64,000 bases of DNA, taken from Glandiceps talaboti. Lineage: Eukaryota > Hemichordata > Enteropneusta > Spengelidae. Numbering within the stretch: position 1 is the stretch's first letter; each line of letters opens with the position of its first letter. The notes under the pieces are model-generated. The model ran no database searches and was not told the DNA's origin. It was given only the letters and a program-made list of their open reading frames with translations. Positions 24,672 through 35,061 of this stretch are shown here, in pieces. The DNA is taken from contig NC_135562.1 of the NCBI RefSeq assembly GCF_964340395.1, positions 23,146,173 through 23,210,172 on the forward strand, in the 5' to 3' direction. A program made the position numbers and the translations under genes.

Positions 24672-24813
24672 AACAATAATGTACGCCCTCACAGCCCATA
24701 ATGGACGAAAGCAAACTTTGAACGACATAATGGGCGAGGCGACAGCCGAGCCCATTATGGAGTGCAAAGTTTGCTTGAGTCCATTATGGACTGGGAGGGC
24801 ATACATTATTGTT
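24672..24813. mobile_element. 142-bp palindromic MITE
   Basis: The segment begins aacaataatgtacgccctca. The reverse complement of its end reads aacaataatgtatgccctcc, and pairing continues inward through cataatgga and gcaaactttg. A second nested stem (cataatgggc with gcccattatg) is at the centre. It folds into one near-perfect hairpin with a short loop around ggcgacag. This is the typical form of a compact foldback MITE. It contains no coding sequence. Confidence 0.75.
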
Positions 24814-25170
24814 ATTATTTTTATAGTTTTGCCAATTCCAGTGAATTTGTAGACCGAGAAACGCAAAACAACGTATAATATACACAGCGCTGAACATCGT
24901 CTGCCATGTTCGGCCCGGAAGCTGAATACTAATCATAGCGACACACGTACGTACACGTACACACACATATACACTTCAATGAACTGCTGTGAACACAAAT
25001 TTGTTTCATGAATGCGTTGTATTTTTACACAGTGGAAATGACAATCATAAGTAACAACATACATTTCGAAAAGATACCTAGTCGTATGAAGAAACAGAAC
25101 AAATAAGCTTGTATTGTTATGCTCGTTCCAGGGCCGCGATGCCCAATAACGGAGTACATTATCAGTAATG
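24814..25170. other. Unique non-coding DNA
   Basis: No gene was recognised. The sequence cacacgtacgtacacgtacacacac at about 24943-24966 is a short CA/GTAC-rich tract. Minus-strand open frames here have no domain and run into the adjacent array. Confidence 0.4.
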
Positions 25171-25172
25171 AT

Positions 25173-26363
25173 GTACGGCAATCCTTACACACTGTGCTAT
25201 ACCCCTTACACACTGTGTTATACCCCTTGCACACTGTGTTATACACCTTGCACACTGTGCTATACACCTTGCACACTGTGCTATATACCTTGCACACTGT
25301 GTTATACCCCTAACACACTGCTATATACCCCTTACACAATGTGCTATACCCCTTGCACACTGTGTTATACCCCTTACACACTGTGCTATACCCCTTGCAC
25401 ACTGTGCTATACCCCTTGCACACTGTGATATACACCTTGCACACTGTGCTATACCCCTTACACACTGTGTTATACCCCTTGCACACTGTGCTATACACCT
25501 TACACACTGTGCTATATCCCTTACACACTGTGCTATACCCCTGCACACTGTGTTATACCCCTTGCACACTGTGTTATACCCCTTGCACACTGTGTTATGC
25601 ACCTTGCACACTGTGTTATACACCTTGCACACTGTGCTATACCCCTTGCACACTGTGCTATACCCCTTACACACTGTGTTATACCCCTTGCACACTGTGC
25701 TATACCCCTTACACACTGTGTTATACACCTTGCACACTGTGTTATACCCCTTACACACTGTGTTATACACCTTGCACACTGTGCTATACACCTTACACAC
25801 TGTGTTATACACCTTGCACACTGTGTTATACCCCTTGCACACTGTGTTATACCCCTTACACACTGTGCTATACCCCTTACACACTGTGTTATACCCCTTA
25901 CACACTGTTATACACCTTGCACACTGTGTTATACCCCTTACACACTGTGCTATACCCCTTACACACTGTGTTATACCCCTTACACACCGTGTTATACACC
26001 TTGCACACTGTTATACACCTTACACACTGTGTTATACCCCTTACACACTGTGTTATACACCTTACACACTGTGCTATACCCCTTGCACACTGTGTTATAC
26101 CCCTTACACACTGTGTTAATGTTATACACCTTGCACACTGTGTTATACACCTTACACACTGTGCTATACCCCTGCACACTGTGTTATACCCCTTACACAC
26201 TGTGTTATACACCTTGCACACTGTGTTATACACCTTGCACACTGTGCTATACCCCTTGCACACTGTGCTATACCCCTTACACACTGTGTTATACACCTTG
26301 CACACTGTGTTATACACCTTGCACACTGTGCTATACACCTTGCACACTGTGGTATACCCCTTG
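25173..26363 (+). repeat. Minisatellite, 21-bp unit, about 57 copies
   Basis: The unit is cacactgtgytatacmccttr, repeated about 57 times with mostly single-base variants and a few units shortened by 1-3 bases. One six-base insertion (ttaatg) is near 26116. The period of seven codons with no stop leaves up to 354 codons open on the plus strand, and long frames on the minus strand. The presence of multiple equally open frames on both strands argues against translation. Confidence 0.95.
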
Positions 26364-26479
26364 CGGAAGCCTACCTGTGCTTCAATTAACAAATTGCAAT
26401 TTTGAATCCAAATCGCCAAACGTTCATTCACGATTTTTGTGAATATTTTACTTGTACAAGACAGATATTAAATGTTATA

Positions 26480-27165
26480 AAAATAACTATTTCGACTAAC
26501 TCTCTTATAATCATTTGTGCTGACAGTTCATGCTGTTAAGATGAGGAAAAATAATGACAATGGTCAGTGTTAGTGATGAAATTCCTCTGTAGTTACTAAC
26601 TTCAGAAAAATAACCCTTTTTGTGCAAAGAGAAAACTATGCCTTTCCACCACGAGTCTTTTGGGTAATTTCCCGAAATTAAAATGGCATTAAACAATTTT
26701 TTACAAATATTGTCATAAAGTATCAATACCACATTTAAACATTTTATTTTTAAAACCGTCGGGGCCTGGTGAAGTGACTTGCTCTTTTGCAACTTTTTAA
26801 TGGTCCGAGTAATTTCGTCTAAAGTAATCTTAGAATTTACCAAAGTAGGTTCATTGGCATCAATCACATAGGATACAGTTATTATCATGGTGATTCAAGA
26901 TTTTCTCTTGAAATTCCTCATCAAAACGTTTTTTTTTTTGTCAATGTTTAAACGTTTATGAAAGTAACCATATCGATAGTCTTATTTGATGAGTAGAGAA
27001 CCTTTTACAGGTGGTCCGATCCCCTTGAGACGCTTGATTACAGACCAAGAGAGTGTTGGGTCATTTACACTAGCAAGAAGAATTGATTTTTTCTGCTACT
27101 TGTAGCTCTGTTGTTTGGAATCACATCAATCGTAATTTACAAGAAGGATGAAACTTCAACGGCCA
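26480..27165 (-). pseudogene. LINE reverse-transcriptase fragment, decayed
   Basis: On the minus strand an open frame at 26888-26511 reads ITLDEITRTIKKLQKSKS, then LFNAILISGNYPKDSW, then IVFSLHKKG and SNYRGISSLTLT. This is the start of a non-LTR retrotransposon reverse-transcriptase domain, with the Asn-Tyr-Arg-Gly-Ile-Ser motif. Upstream on the same strand (to ~27165) degenerate linker text is seen in other frames: FDEEFQEKILNHHDNN and NDPTLSWSVIKRLKG. The fragment stops before the catalytic Tyr-x-Asp-Asp motif and has frameshifts, so it is a dead relic. The clade was not determined. Confidence 0.75.
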
Positions 27166-27177
27166 ATAAGGAAGTTT

Positions 27178-27390
27178 TTTGATACTGTAATTCAGTCAAA
27201 TGACAGTAAGGGTGCTGTTAAAATCTTCAATAATACTTTAACTTAGTTACGCTGCAAGCAACATCAAACATATGCATGGCTATAAAAGTACAAATTCGGA
27301 ATCAAACCGGGCTTGGTGGGACAGCGAATGCGACATGTCTAGAAAAACAAAACGAGCTGTTAAAGAAATTTCAGTAGAGGTAACATATAC
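27178..27390 (+). pseudogene. LINE endonuclease-RT linker fragment, inverted relative to the RT fragment
   Basis: On the plus strand, degenerate frames read DSKGAVKIFNNTL, then YAASNIKHMHGYKST, then RAWWDSECDMSRKTKRA. The Trp-Trp-Asp-x-Glu-Cys string followed by basic residues is characteristic of the segment between the endonuclease and the reverse transcriptase in many LINEs. The adjoining RT fragment reads on the opposite strand. This head-to-head order (inverted 5' part, then 3' part) is what a 5' inversion by twin priming would leave. Confidence 0.6.
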
Positions 27391-27560
27391 ATCCCTACAG
27401 TTAAAACTGTGCATCTGTAACTTTTGGTCCTGGTTTTTCCCTTTTTCTTCTTTTTTTTTCTGTGTACGTAATCTTGCAACAGGTTCCATTGGGAGAACAG
27501 TGCTAATGCACTGAAATGGTGTCTGTATATGAAAGATTAATAAATAAGTAAATAAATAAA
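27391..27560. other. Flank ending in (ATAA)-rich tail
   Basis: The sequence passes from unassigned T-rich DNA to gattaataaataagtaaata and then directly into the following minisatellite. The ATAA-rich end resembles the 3' tail of a short retroelement, but no internal promoter or body was identified. Confidence 0.3.
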
Positions 27561-28480
27561 CTGTTATAAACATTGTGATAATGTAGCCAACCACTGTGAT
27601 ACACATTGTCACATTTTAGCCCACCACTGTTATAAACACTGTAATATTGTAGCCAACCACTGTTATAAACATTGTCACATTGTAACCAACCACTGTTATA
27701 AATATTGTGATAATGAAAGCAACCACTGTGATAAACATTGTCATATTATAACCAACCACTGTTATATAAACAATGTGATAATGAAACAAACCACTGTGAC
27801 CAACATTGTCAAATTGTAACCAACCACTGTTATAAACATTGTGATAATGAAAGCAACCACTGTGATAAACATTGTCATATTATAACCAACCACTGTTATA
27901 TAAACAATGTGATAATGAAACAAACCACTGTGACCAACATTGTCAAATTGTAACCAACCACTGTTATAAACATTGTGATAATGAAAGCAACCACTGTGAT
28001 AAACATTGTCATATTATAACCAACCACTGTTATATAAACAATGTGATAATGAAACAAACCACTGTGACCAACATTGTCAAATTGTAACCAACCACTGTTA
28101 TATAAACAATGTGATAATGAAACAAACCACTGTGACCAACATTGTCAAATTGTAACCAACCACTGTTATAAACATTGTGATAATGAAAGCAACCACTGTG
28201 ATCAACATTGTCACATTGTAACCAACCAATGTTATAAACATTGTGATAATGAAACCAACCATTGTTAAAAACATTGTCACATTTTAGCCAACCACTGTTA
28301 GAAACATTGCCATATTGTAGCCAACCACTATTATATTAACATTGTTAATGAAATCAACCACTGTGATCAACATTCTCACATTCTAGCCAACCACTGTTAT
28401 AAACATTGTGATAATGTAAACAATTACGGCTATAAACATTGTTTATTGTAGCCAACCATTGTTATAAACATCGTCACAAT
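27561..28480 (+). repeat. Minisatellite, ~33-bp units grouped in a 134-bp higher-order repeat
   Basis: Basic units read gtarccaaccactgttataaacattgtsayatt. Four consecutive subunit types form a 134-bp block that is repeated nearly identically, beginning at 27738 and 27872 and extending to about 28280. Outer units are more diverged. The array joins the right arm of the 0.6-kb inverted duplication, whose last ~30 bp are themselves one unit. Confidence 0.9.
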
Positions 28481-29062
28481 TTTGTCATAAAATAATATAT
28501 TCTTCATTACCTCCTAGTGACAGATCGGTTCTTCGGCGATGGCGGGGGTTGGGGCGGGGGTGTCATCATCAGGTGCATTGACCTTAAGCATTGACCTTAA
28601 GCTTTACTATAACGATGCCATTTAACTTTTTTAACAACATATTTCAACCCTTTGTATAAGGAGTAATTGTGATACTTGATAGTGATATCTTGAAATACTT
28701 AGAACTTACTGTCTGAGAGGGTTTGAATAGCCTAAAAAGTGTTTAAATACATGATGGTACTGTCTTGTCAAGTATTTGCTAAGCGAGACATACAGTAGTC
28801 GAATTATGAGTCACAATACATGGCATGTGAATATGATATAGGAGGAGTCATCATGTTTTAGAAATGTGATAGGGGGATCAGTCTGTTTTTTGAGTTTTAC
28901 AGCGAGGTGTTGTGATACTTTTTGTTGGCCCGATGGAAAAATACAAAGTCCCCCCCCACCCCGACCGTAGAAACTAACCGATACGTCCCTTACCAATGTC
29001 CTTGGTAATCCTTCACAGCATAATCACATATCACAAAACAATGGACGATATTTTTTCGCCAG
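28447..29062 (-). repeat. Right arm of the ~0.6-kb inverted duplication
   Basis: This is the reverse complement of 18247-18845, including the internal short TIR element (here at about 28517-28989) and both its flanks. Differences are small indels and a duplicated cattgaccttaag block at about 28579-28604. Beyond 29062 the sequence continues as a copy of the 1.6-kb element family on the minus strand, which this arm appears to interrupt or truncate. Confidence 0.9.
28517..28989 (-). mobile_element. Second copy of the short GGGACC...TIR element (in the right arm)
   Basis: The left edge is gacagatcggttcttc and the right edge gaaactaaccgatacgtccc, giving the same imperfect inverted ends as the copy at 18319-18776. 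It contains the same internal order in reverse (poly-G/C run beside the gatggaaaaatacaaagtcc string). No coding capacity was seen. Confidence 0.6.
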
Positions 29063-30000
29063 CTATTCGAAGCTTGGAAATATTACCTCAAAGGCTATGA
29101 ATAACCTAAACATTGCCTTAATAGAAGCAAAAAACTGCAGATCTGCCAGGGGGAAAACCGGGCCCAAGGACTCCCTCATGTGCTGACATGTATATAATGA
29201 TGCCATTTAACTGTTTAAGAACATATTTCAACCCTATGTAAGTTATAAAGAATAGTTTCTGATACTTGATGGTGCTGTCTTGTAAAGCATGGATTGAGTT
29301 ATTGCTTGAAAGGGTCTGAATAGCCTAAAATTGGCTTTAAGAGTAAAAATCCTCCAGGGCTTCTAGAGGGAGACCCCCTTGGATCCCCCACATGAGGTGG
29401 ACATATCCCAGTCTCAAGCTCTTCCCCTCTTACTGCCAAGATGCTATCACAGTATATTTCAAAAGTATTTCAACCCTGTGTAGTTGCTTTTTACATGTTG
29501 GTGTTGTCTTGTACAGCTTGGAAATTCTTGTCTGAAAGGGTCTGAATAGTCTCAAAATTGACTTTTCAGAGTAAAAAACTCCAGGACTTCTAGGGGAAGA
29601 CCCCTAGGACCCCCATAAGAGATATACATATTCCCTGCTCAAAATTTTCCCATAACTTTCACTGTCAAGATGCTATTAAATTCCTTTTGGAATATATTTA
29701 CCCTGTGTAGTCAATAATTACAATTATGATAGTGCTAACCTGGGATCTTATAAAGTAGATGCAAGACAGTCAAGCAGTCCACACTGAGTCACGATCAAAA
29801 AATACCTGTCATGTGAATATTATATATATGGTGTGGGGGGGGGGGGGGGGGGGTCGGGTCATCGTGTTTTAGAATTAAGTGATAGGGGGGTCAGCCTGTT
29901 TTTGGTTTTACAGATAGGGGGGGGGGGGGTTCAGTGACTTTTTGTCGGCCCGATTTAAGAATCCACCGCCCCCCCCCCCCAGGCTGAAGAAACTGCCCGG
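29063..30000 (-). mobile_element. Truncated minus-strand copy of the 1.6-kb TIR element family
   Basis: Read on the minus strand it starts at about 29999 with ttagggaccgggcagtttct, the family's left terminal repeat. It passes poly-G/C runs and cgggccgacaaaaagtcact, then several ~200-bp internal units with tagaagtcctggag and gcatcttgacagt strings. It ends at 29063 with text matching 21300-21420 (gttattcatagcc). Its far end is missing where the inverted-duplication arm begins. Confidence 0.65.
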
Positions 30001-30239
30001 TCCCTAAGGTTAAAAATAGATCGGTCATCTACTGCCTCTTAGACCTGCCTTCTCTTATCATCTAGTACCACATATTTACATCAATAGTCCAACTAAAATC
30101 AGTCGTTTGGCTAAAAAGCAGAGTTTTATCAATACAAAGGCCATGCAGCCCAGTTTTCAAAGTTTTTTTAATCTCCATTGGTTATTATATGAAGGATTTT
30201 GATTGATCGTTTCAACAGTTTTCAAAGTTTTATAATCTT

Positions 30240-30892
30240 CCATTTAAATTGGCGATTGAGACGAAGTCTACAAAATGTCAGTTTAAATTGCTGCACCGCA
30301 TTTTGTACACAGTGATTTATTTAGAATGATCCCATGTAGAACTGACAACCCCCTTTGTTAAATTTTGTCAGGATGAGATAGAAACAAGATATCAATTATT
30401 TTACCACTGTACATTGCTCAAGGTTTTTGGACCTTTTTAGAGATGTATTTATGGAAAAAGAAGGTTTTATTACCCTAACACTTCAACAAGTGATGTTGGA
30501 TTCAAACCATTTCTCAATGATACTTAATTATTTATTACTCCTTGGGAAGCAGTATCAGTGCTGCTACAAAGTGCAAACAACACTCCCAAATTGTAGTGAG
30601 TAGTGACGCAGGCTAGAATCATCAATAAACAAATCGCACAAACTAGGAATGACATTGAAATGCATCTAAGAAAATGATCACCTTTAAAATGATGTTTTTA
30701 TCTAATTTTCCTGTGGATAATTTAATCTCAATATTAAGTAGTGTTATACTTTTCCTATTTTCGTACTTGTGTCTTTTTTGTTGCAGTCTTGTTTCTTGTT
30801 TGATCTGTCGTGTTTGTAACCTTTTTGATTTGTAAAACGTTTAAAATTATTAAAATAAAAGCAAAACAAAACGAAACGAAGCGAAAAAAAAC
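30240..30892 (+). pseudogene. LINE 3' end: C-terminal zinc-knuckle (zf-RVT-like) relic with A-rich tail
   Basis: Plus-strand frames read ETKSTKCQFKLLHRILYT, then FVKFCQDEIETRYQLFYHC, then LTLQQVML and ILNYLLLLGKQY, interrupted by stops and frameshifts. The Leu-Leu-His-Arg-Ile and Cys-x2-Cys...Glu-Thr...His-Cys patterns are typical of the C-terminal zf-RVT domain of several LINE clades. About 300 bases of AT-rich 3' UTR follow and end in an AAAAC-type A-rich tail near 30855-30892. The fragment is clearly inactive. Confidence 0.65.
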
Positions 30893-31430
30893 ATCTACAA
30901 TATGGATAAAAAGTGTTGGTTTAGCAGTAAAATAACATCGAAAGAACTGGAATGTAAAAAGGTAAGAAATGAATAAAACTGTGTAGCAGGAATGTAAAAA
31001 GGTAAGAAATGAATAAAACTATGTAGCTAAAGACAACGGAAAACCCTCTGAAAATGATGAAATTGGTTTAATGGAGAAAAGGAGAGGGTAAAAACTACAT
31101 ACCTTGGTGTAGAGTAAAAATACTGTGATGAACTAAAATTCAAAGTGAAACAAAAACAAGAGGGTTACCTAGGTCAGTGAAAAAAAAATTAATATGGACT
31201 CTCTAGCAAGATATTACCAGTCATTTTTATTAATGCCTGGTGGACTTAGAGTGTCAAATTTGGATACATATATTTGATTTCAAGGCTTCTTCTGATTCTT
31301 TTACTATTGTACGTGAATGAGTATGATTGTAAGAATCGTAGCGCGATAGGAATTAGACTAGTATGTCTCCTTTTATAAGGAAATTCAATTTCAAAAATAA
31401 AAAGTTTTGTTTTCTTTGTTTGTATTTGAG
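30893..31430. other. Non-coding DNA with a 40-bp tandem duplication
   Basis: The 40-bp segment starting ggaatgtaaaaaggtaagaa is present twice in tandem at about 30949-31027. Nothing else is recognised up to the start of the TATG array. Confidence 0.5.
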
Positions 31431-31518
31431 TATGTATGTATGTATGTATGTATGTATGTATGTATGTATGTGTGTGTGTATGTATGTATGTATGTATGTA
31501 TGTATATATGTATGTATG

Positions 31519-31552
<34 letters not shown>

Positions 31553-32048
31553 TGTATGTATGTATGTATGTATGTATGTATGTATGTATGTATGTATGTA
31601 TGTATGTATGTATGTATGTATGTATGTATGTATGTATGTATGTATGTATGTATGTATGTATGTATGTATGTATGTATGTATGTATGTATGTATGTATGTA
31701 TGTATGTATGTATGTATGTATATGAGTATGTATGTATGTATGTATTTGAGTATGTATGTATGTATGTATGTATGTATGTATGTATGTATGTATGTATGTA
31801 TGTATGTATATGAGTATGTATGTATGTATGTATGTATGTATGTATGTATGTATGTATGTATGTATGTATGTATGTATGTATGTATGTATGTATGTATGTA
31901 TGTATGTATGTATGTATGTATGTATGTATGTATGTATGTATGTATGTATGTATGTATGTATGTATGTATGTATGTATGTATGTATGTATGTATGTATGTA
32001 TGTATGTATGTATGTATGTATGTATGTGTATGTATGTATGTATGTATG

Positions 32049-32078
<30 letters not shown>
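31431..32078 (+). repeat. (TATG)n microsatellite, about 650 bp
   Basis: A long, nearly pure TATG array has a few GTGT, ATATATG and TATTTGAG interruptions. A TATGAG/TATTTGAG interruption recurs at about 31722, 31745 and 31808. All frames are open on both strands as a Tyr-Val-Cys-Met or His-Thr-Tyr-Ile repeat, which is an artefact. Its right edge is the 3' end of a Penelope-like element that reads on the minus strand, so in that element's orientation the tract is a (CATA)n tail. Confidence 0.97.
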
Positions 32079-32080
<2 letters not shown>

Positions 32081-32640
32081 AAGAAAGGAACTTGTGAGAC
32101 AGTCCGAATAAATAGATGTAATCCGACGTTTCGAATCAAAATTCTTTTTCAAGGTATTTATAGGCAACACATATTAGGTAAACACCTGATTATATCTGAA
32201 TGTTATGGAACAGAACGACAACCGCATGTGATTAACGGTTATACGTGTGAAAAGTTTTAATATTCGCACGCACCAAATAGAACCCAATAGGATACGCCTA
32301 AAATATAAAATAAAGCGTGATTAGACTGGGAATGACGTGAATAATCTATTAATTCCAAGGGGTTTCAGTGTTCCGAGACGGAAAATGATTTCCTCTTCCT
32401 TCAACCTCAATAGTTTCTCATCGCCAGAAACCTTACAAATTCCTGAAATAGACATATCTGATACATTGTGATCGTTAGTAATAAAATGCATAGATACGGG
32501 ATAGTTACGATTCTTTTGTCTGGTCAGACGGAGATGTTCTACAAAACGATCACCACGACGACGTACAGTCGAACCTATATATAAAAAACACATTTCTGGC
32601 ATGTAATGCAATATACTACGCTAGTACTAATACAAGTAAA
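32079..32640 (-). pseudogene. Penelope-like retroelement, GIY-YIG endonuclease end and 3' UTR
   Basis: On the minus strand the open frame at 32611-32321 reads [19 protein letters not shown], then FITNDHNVSDMSI, then EEEIIFRLGTLKPLGINR. This is the GIY-YIG endonuclease module at the C-terminus of Penelope-like elements: the YIG triad half, the Arg of RxxDRFxEHL, a downstream Glu, and the Gly-Thr-Leu-x-Pro-x-Gly-Ile-Asn ending. The first half, [10 protein letters not shown], lies just upstream in another frame, displaced by a two-base excess in a TATATA run, so the module is frameshifted. About 240 bp of 3' UTR follow. Sequence further upstream is replaced by (TATG)n, so no reverse transcriptase is present. 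Confidence 0.85.
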
Positions 32641-32648
32641 TCTACTCG

Positions 32649-32761
32649 TGTGTATGTATGTATGTATGTATGTATGTATGTATGTATGTATGTATGTATG
32701 TATGTATGTATGTATGTATGTATGTATTTATGTATGTATGTATGTATGTATGTATGTATGT
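32649..32761 (+). repeat. (TATG)n microsatellite
   Basis: A TATG run of about 113 bases with one TATTTATG interruption. It borders the 5'-truncated end of the Penelope-like fragment, so the fragment has TATG repeats on both sides. Confidence 0.96.
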
Positions 32762-33460
32762 ACCCCAAATCAAATGGTTACCCCTTACACAATATAATTC
32801 AGACAGAGATCCGCTCTGTCCATGGAAGATAGTCTCACTATCATTTCACAACAGGATCGTTTGCAATCCCATTGGATCACTCATCAAATGTACAGTAGGT
32901 ATTTATAGTGCGCCCTCTATGCCAAATTAACATCACAAAATGCTCGTTCAAATGGAACTGTTGCTTCGTTAAAATGCATTATTACGTTATGCAAATTCCA
33001 TGTCGCTATTTTCGCTATTTTTTACTTATTCCGTGAAATATTCACCATGGTTTCTAAAAATAGGTGAAAAAATGACTGAATTGCCATTTTGAACAAATAT
33101 CGCCCCCTATCCATGAAAAGCAAGTTGATACCGTATCATGGATAACAAATATTCATAATATATTATTTCAACTAGATGATATATTGTGTTACATACTATA
33201 CAGAATGTAAAACAAACACAGCACTACACATCACATAAACTTTGAAAGACTGGGTAAAATGGTACACGTTTTTCAGATGTAAAGTAAATTTAAAAACTGT
33301 TACCCTCTTGTTTCCGTTGCGTTCACATAAGACATACTATTGCAATGATCTGAATTCCATTGTTCACGTCACATGATATATTCCATTGTTCACATCACGT
33401 GATGTATTCAAAATTTGACAACTGTCAAACGTATACCTTGCAAGGCACTGAGTCGAACAG
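32762..33460. other. Unique non-coding DNA
   Basis: No gene was recognised. A direct duplication of ttccattgttcacrtcacrt occurs at about 33355-33400. Confidence 0.4.
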
Positions 33461-33462
33461 AA

Positions 33463-33571
33463 ACAACAGAACAGAACAGAACAGAACAGAACAGAATAGA
33501 ATAGAATAGAATAGAATAGAATAGAATAGAATAGAATAGAATAGAATAGAATAGAATAGAATAGAATAGAA
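33463..33571 (+). repeat. Pentamer microsatellite (AGAAC)n(AGAAT)n
   Basis: Five AGAAC units are followed by about 15 AGAAT units with a sharp switch. On the minus strand this gives an Ile-Leu-Phe-Tyr-Ser open frame, an artefact. Confidence 0.95.
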
Positions 33572-33779
33572 ATGTAAACAAATTGATGTGAAAATATTCC
33601 ACATTTATCCTATTTGATATTACATGATCGATGAAGCGAAGATATAAGTAGATTAGATTCGGATAATGTTATTTCTATCAGCAATCTATGAACATCGAAG
33701 TTGTGATATTTAAATAAAGTATTTGTATCAAATACATGACAATTAACTATGATAGCTATGATGCCTAAATTACTGTTTT

Positions 33780-34105
33780 CTAATGTCATCACACATTTTG
33801 TCTAAACTACTTTGTTTTATGCACGTCATTGTGCATTTTGCCTAGACTACTGTTTTCTGGCGTCATCATGCGTTTTGCATAAACTACTAGGTTTTCTGAC
33901 GTCATCATGTATTTTGCCTAAATTACTGTTTTCTCACGTCATCATGCATTTTGCCTAAACTGTTTTCTGAAGTCATCATGCATTTTGTCTAAATTACTGT
34001 TTTCTGACGTCATCATACATTTTGCCTAAACTACCAGGTTCTCTGACGTCATCATACATTTTGTCTAAACTACGAGTTTTCTGACGTCATCATGCGTTTT
34101 GTATT
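33780..34105 (+). repeat. CRE-bearing minisatellite, ~37-bp unit, about 9 copies
   Basis: The unit reads ttgcctaaactactgttttc followed by tgacgtcatcatgcatt. Four units keep a perfect TGACGTCA (33897, 34005, 34044, 34082). The others carry one- or two-base changes in the octamer. Copies are moderately diverged, so the array is not very recent, yet the gtcatcat part is the best-conserved segment. Confidence 0.85.
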
Positions 34106-35050
34106 ATTTCCCGTTGTCACAGACTATTTTTTTATAGTTCAATTATTGATTGTTTAGAAAAGCTTTTTACAACGAGTTATTTTTCTCTTTCTTACTTGTT
34201 CTGTATTTCTGTTAAACTGACACATTAAAGGGAAATACAGAAGTTCCTTGAAAGACGAAATTAGAAGATCAAAGCACAAAAAATGAAGAAAATAAAAAAA
34301 AAATAGCTACCAAATCCCCTTTTCTTTTTACTGGCAAAAATTAGCAATATTTGTATAATGTAATAAAGAATTAATACAAAAAAAGGGTCAAAAATACTCT
34401 GTGACATCTAAAAAAAATGGAAAAGGAGAAAATAAAAGTACTTCAGTCAATATATATTGCTTGTCATAGATTGCCATCATTAGAGGAGAAGCACGAATAC
34501 CATCGCCATGTTGTCTGTTCGTCCTTCAAAGCCTGCGGCGAATTCCACTCACGACTGTACGCAGGAGACTACCACCATTTGAATATATCGTGACAAATTA
34601 CAGAAATAATGCCACGGTTCTCTTAGAATTAACTAACATGATGTCTATGGCAACAGTCAATATCAAACGTGGTTGTCATAGAAACGAGTCAAATTGCACG
34701 TTTCTCATTTCCGGAACTGTTTTGGTCGTTGCATGCACTGGAAATTGATGAGGCGAGTTGGGGTTTCACATCTAATTTATTTACTATATATATACTCCAA
34801 TTATGTTTGGTACCTCAGTCTATAGAGTCAATGTTAAATTGTCAACTTCGTAGTCCTTGTCATTTAGTCATTTTATTACTACTTGTATAACTACAAAGTT
34901 GAACGGTCAATAGTTATTTTTTATTATCATATTTGTGTAGTTTTGCCTTTGCTACTAGTTCTAGTGACTGCTGTGCTTCGTTTTACCGGACGTGTCACGT
35001 GATGCACTGTCATTTGTGAACTCAACAAGTCCCTCGTAGAACGGAACAAC
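34106..35050. other. Unique non-coding DNA
   Basis: No exon with a recognisable domain was found. The plus-strand open frame at 34669-34890 is unassigned. The region is AT-rich with A-runs at about 34290-34430. Confidence 0.4.
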
Positions 35051-35061
35051 GGAATGTCATA

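Noticed and set aside
25341-26405. 354-codon plus-strand frame and 194/177-codon minus-strand frames
   Set aside because: All come from the same 21-bp stop-free repeat and overlap in several phases on both strands. No single frame is favoured.
31246-32260. Multiple long His-Thr-Tyr-Ile and Tyr-Val-Cys-Met frames
   Set aside because: These are translations of (TATG)n/(CATA)n microsatellite in every frame.
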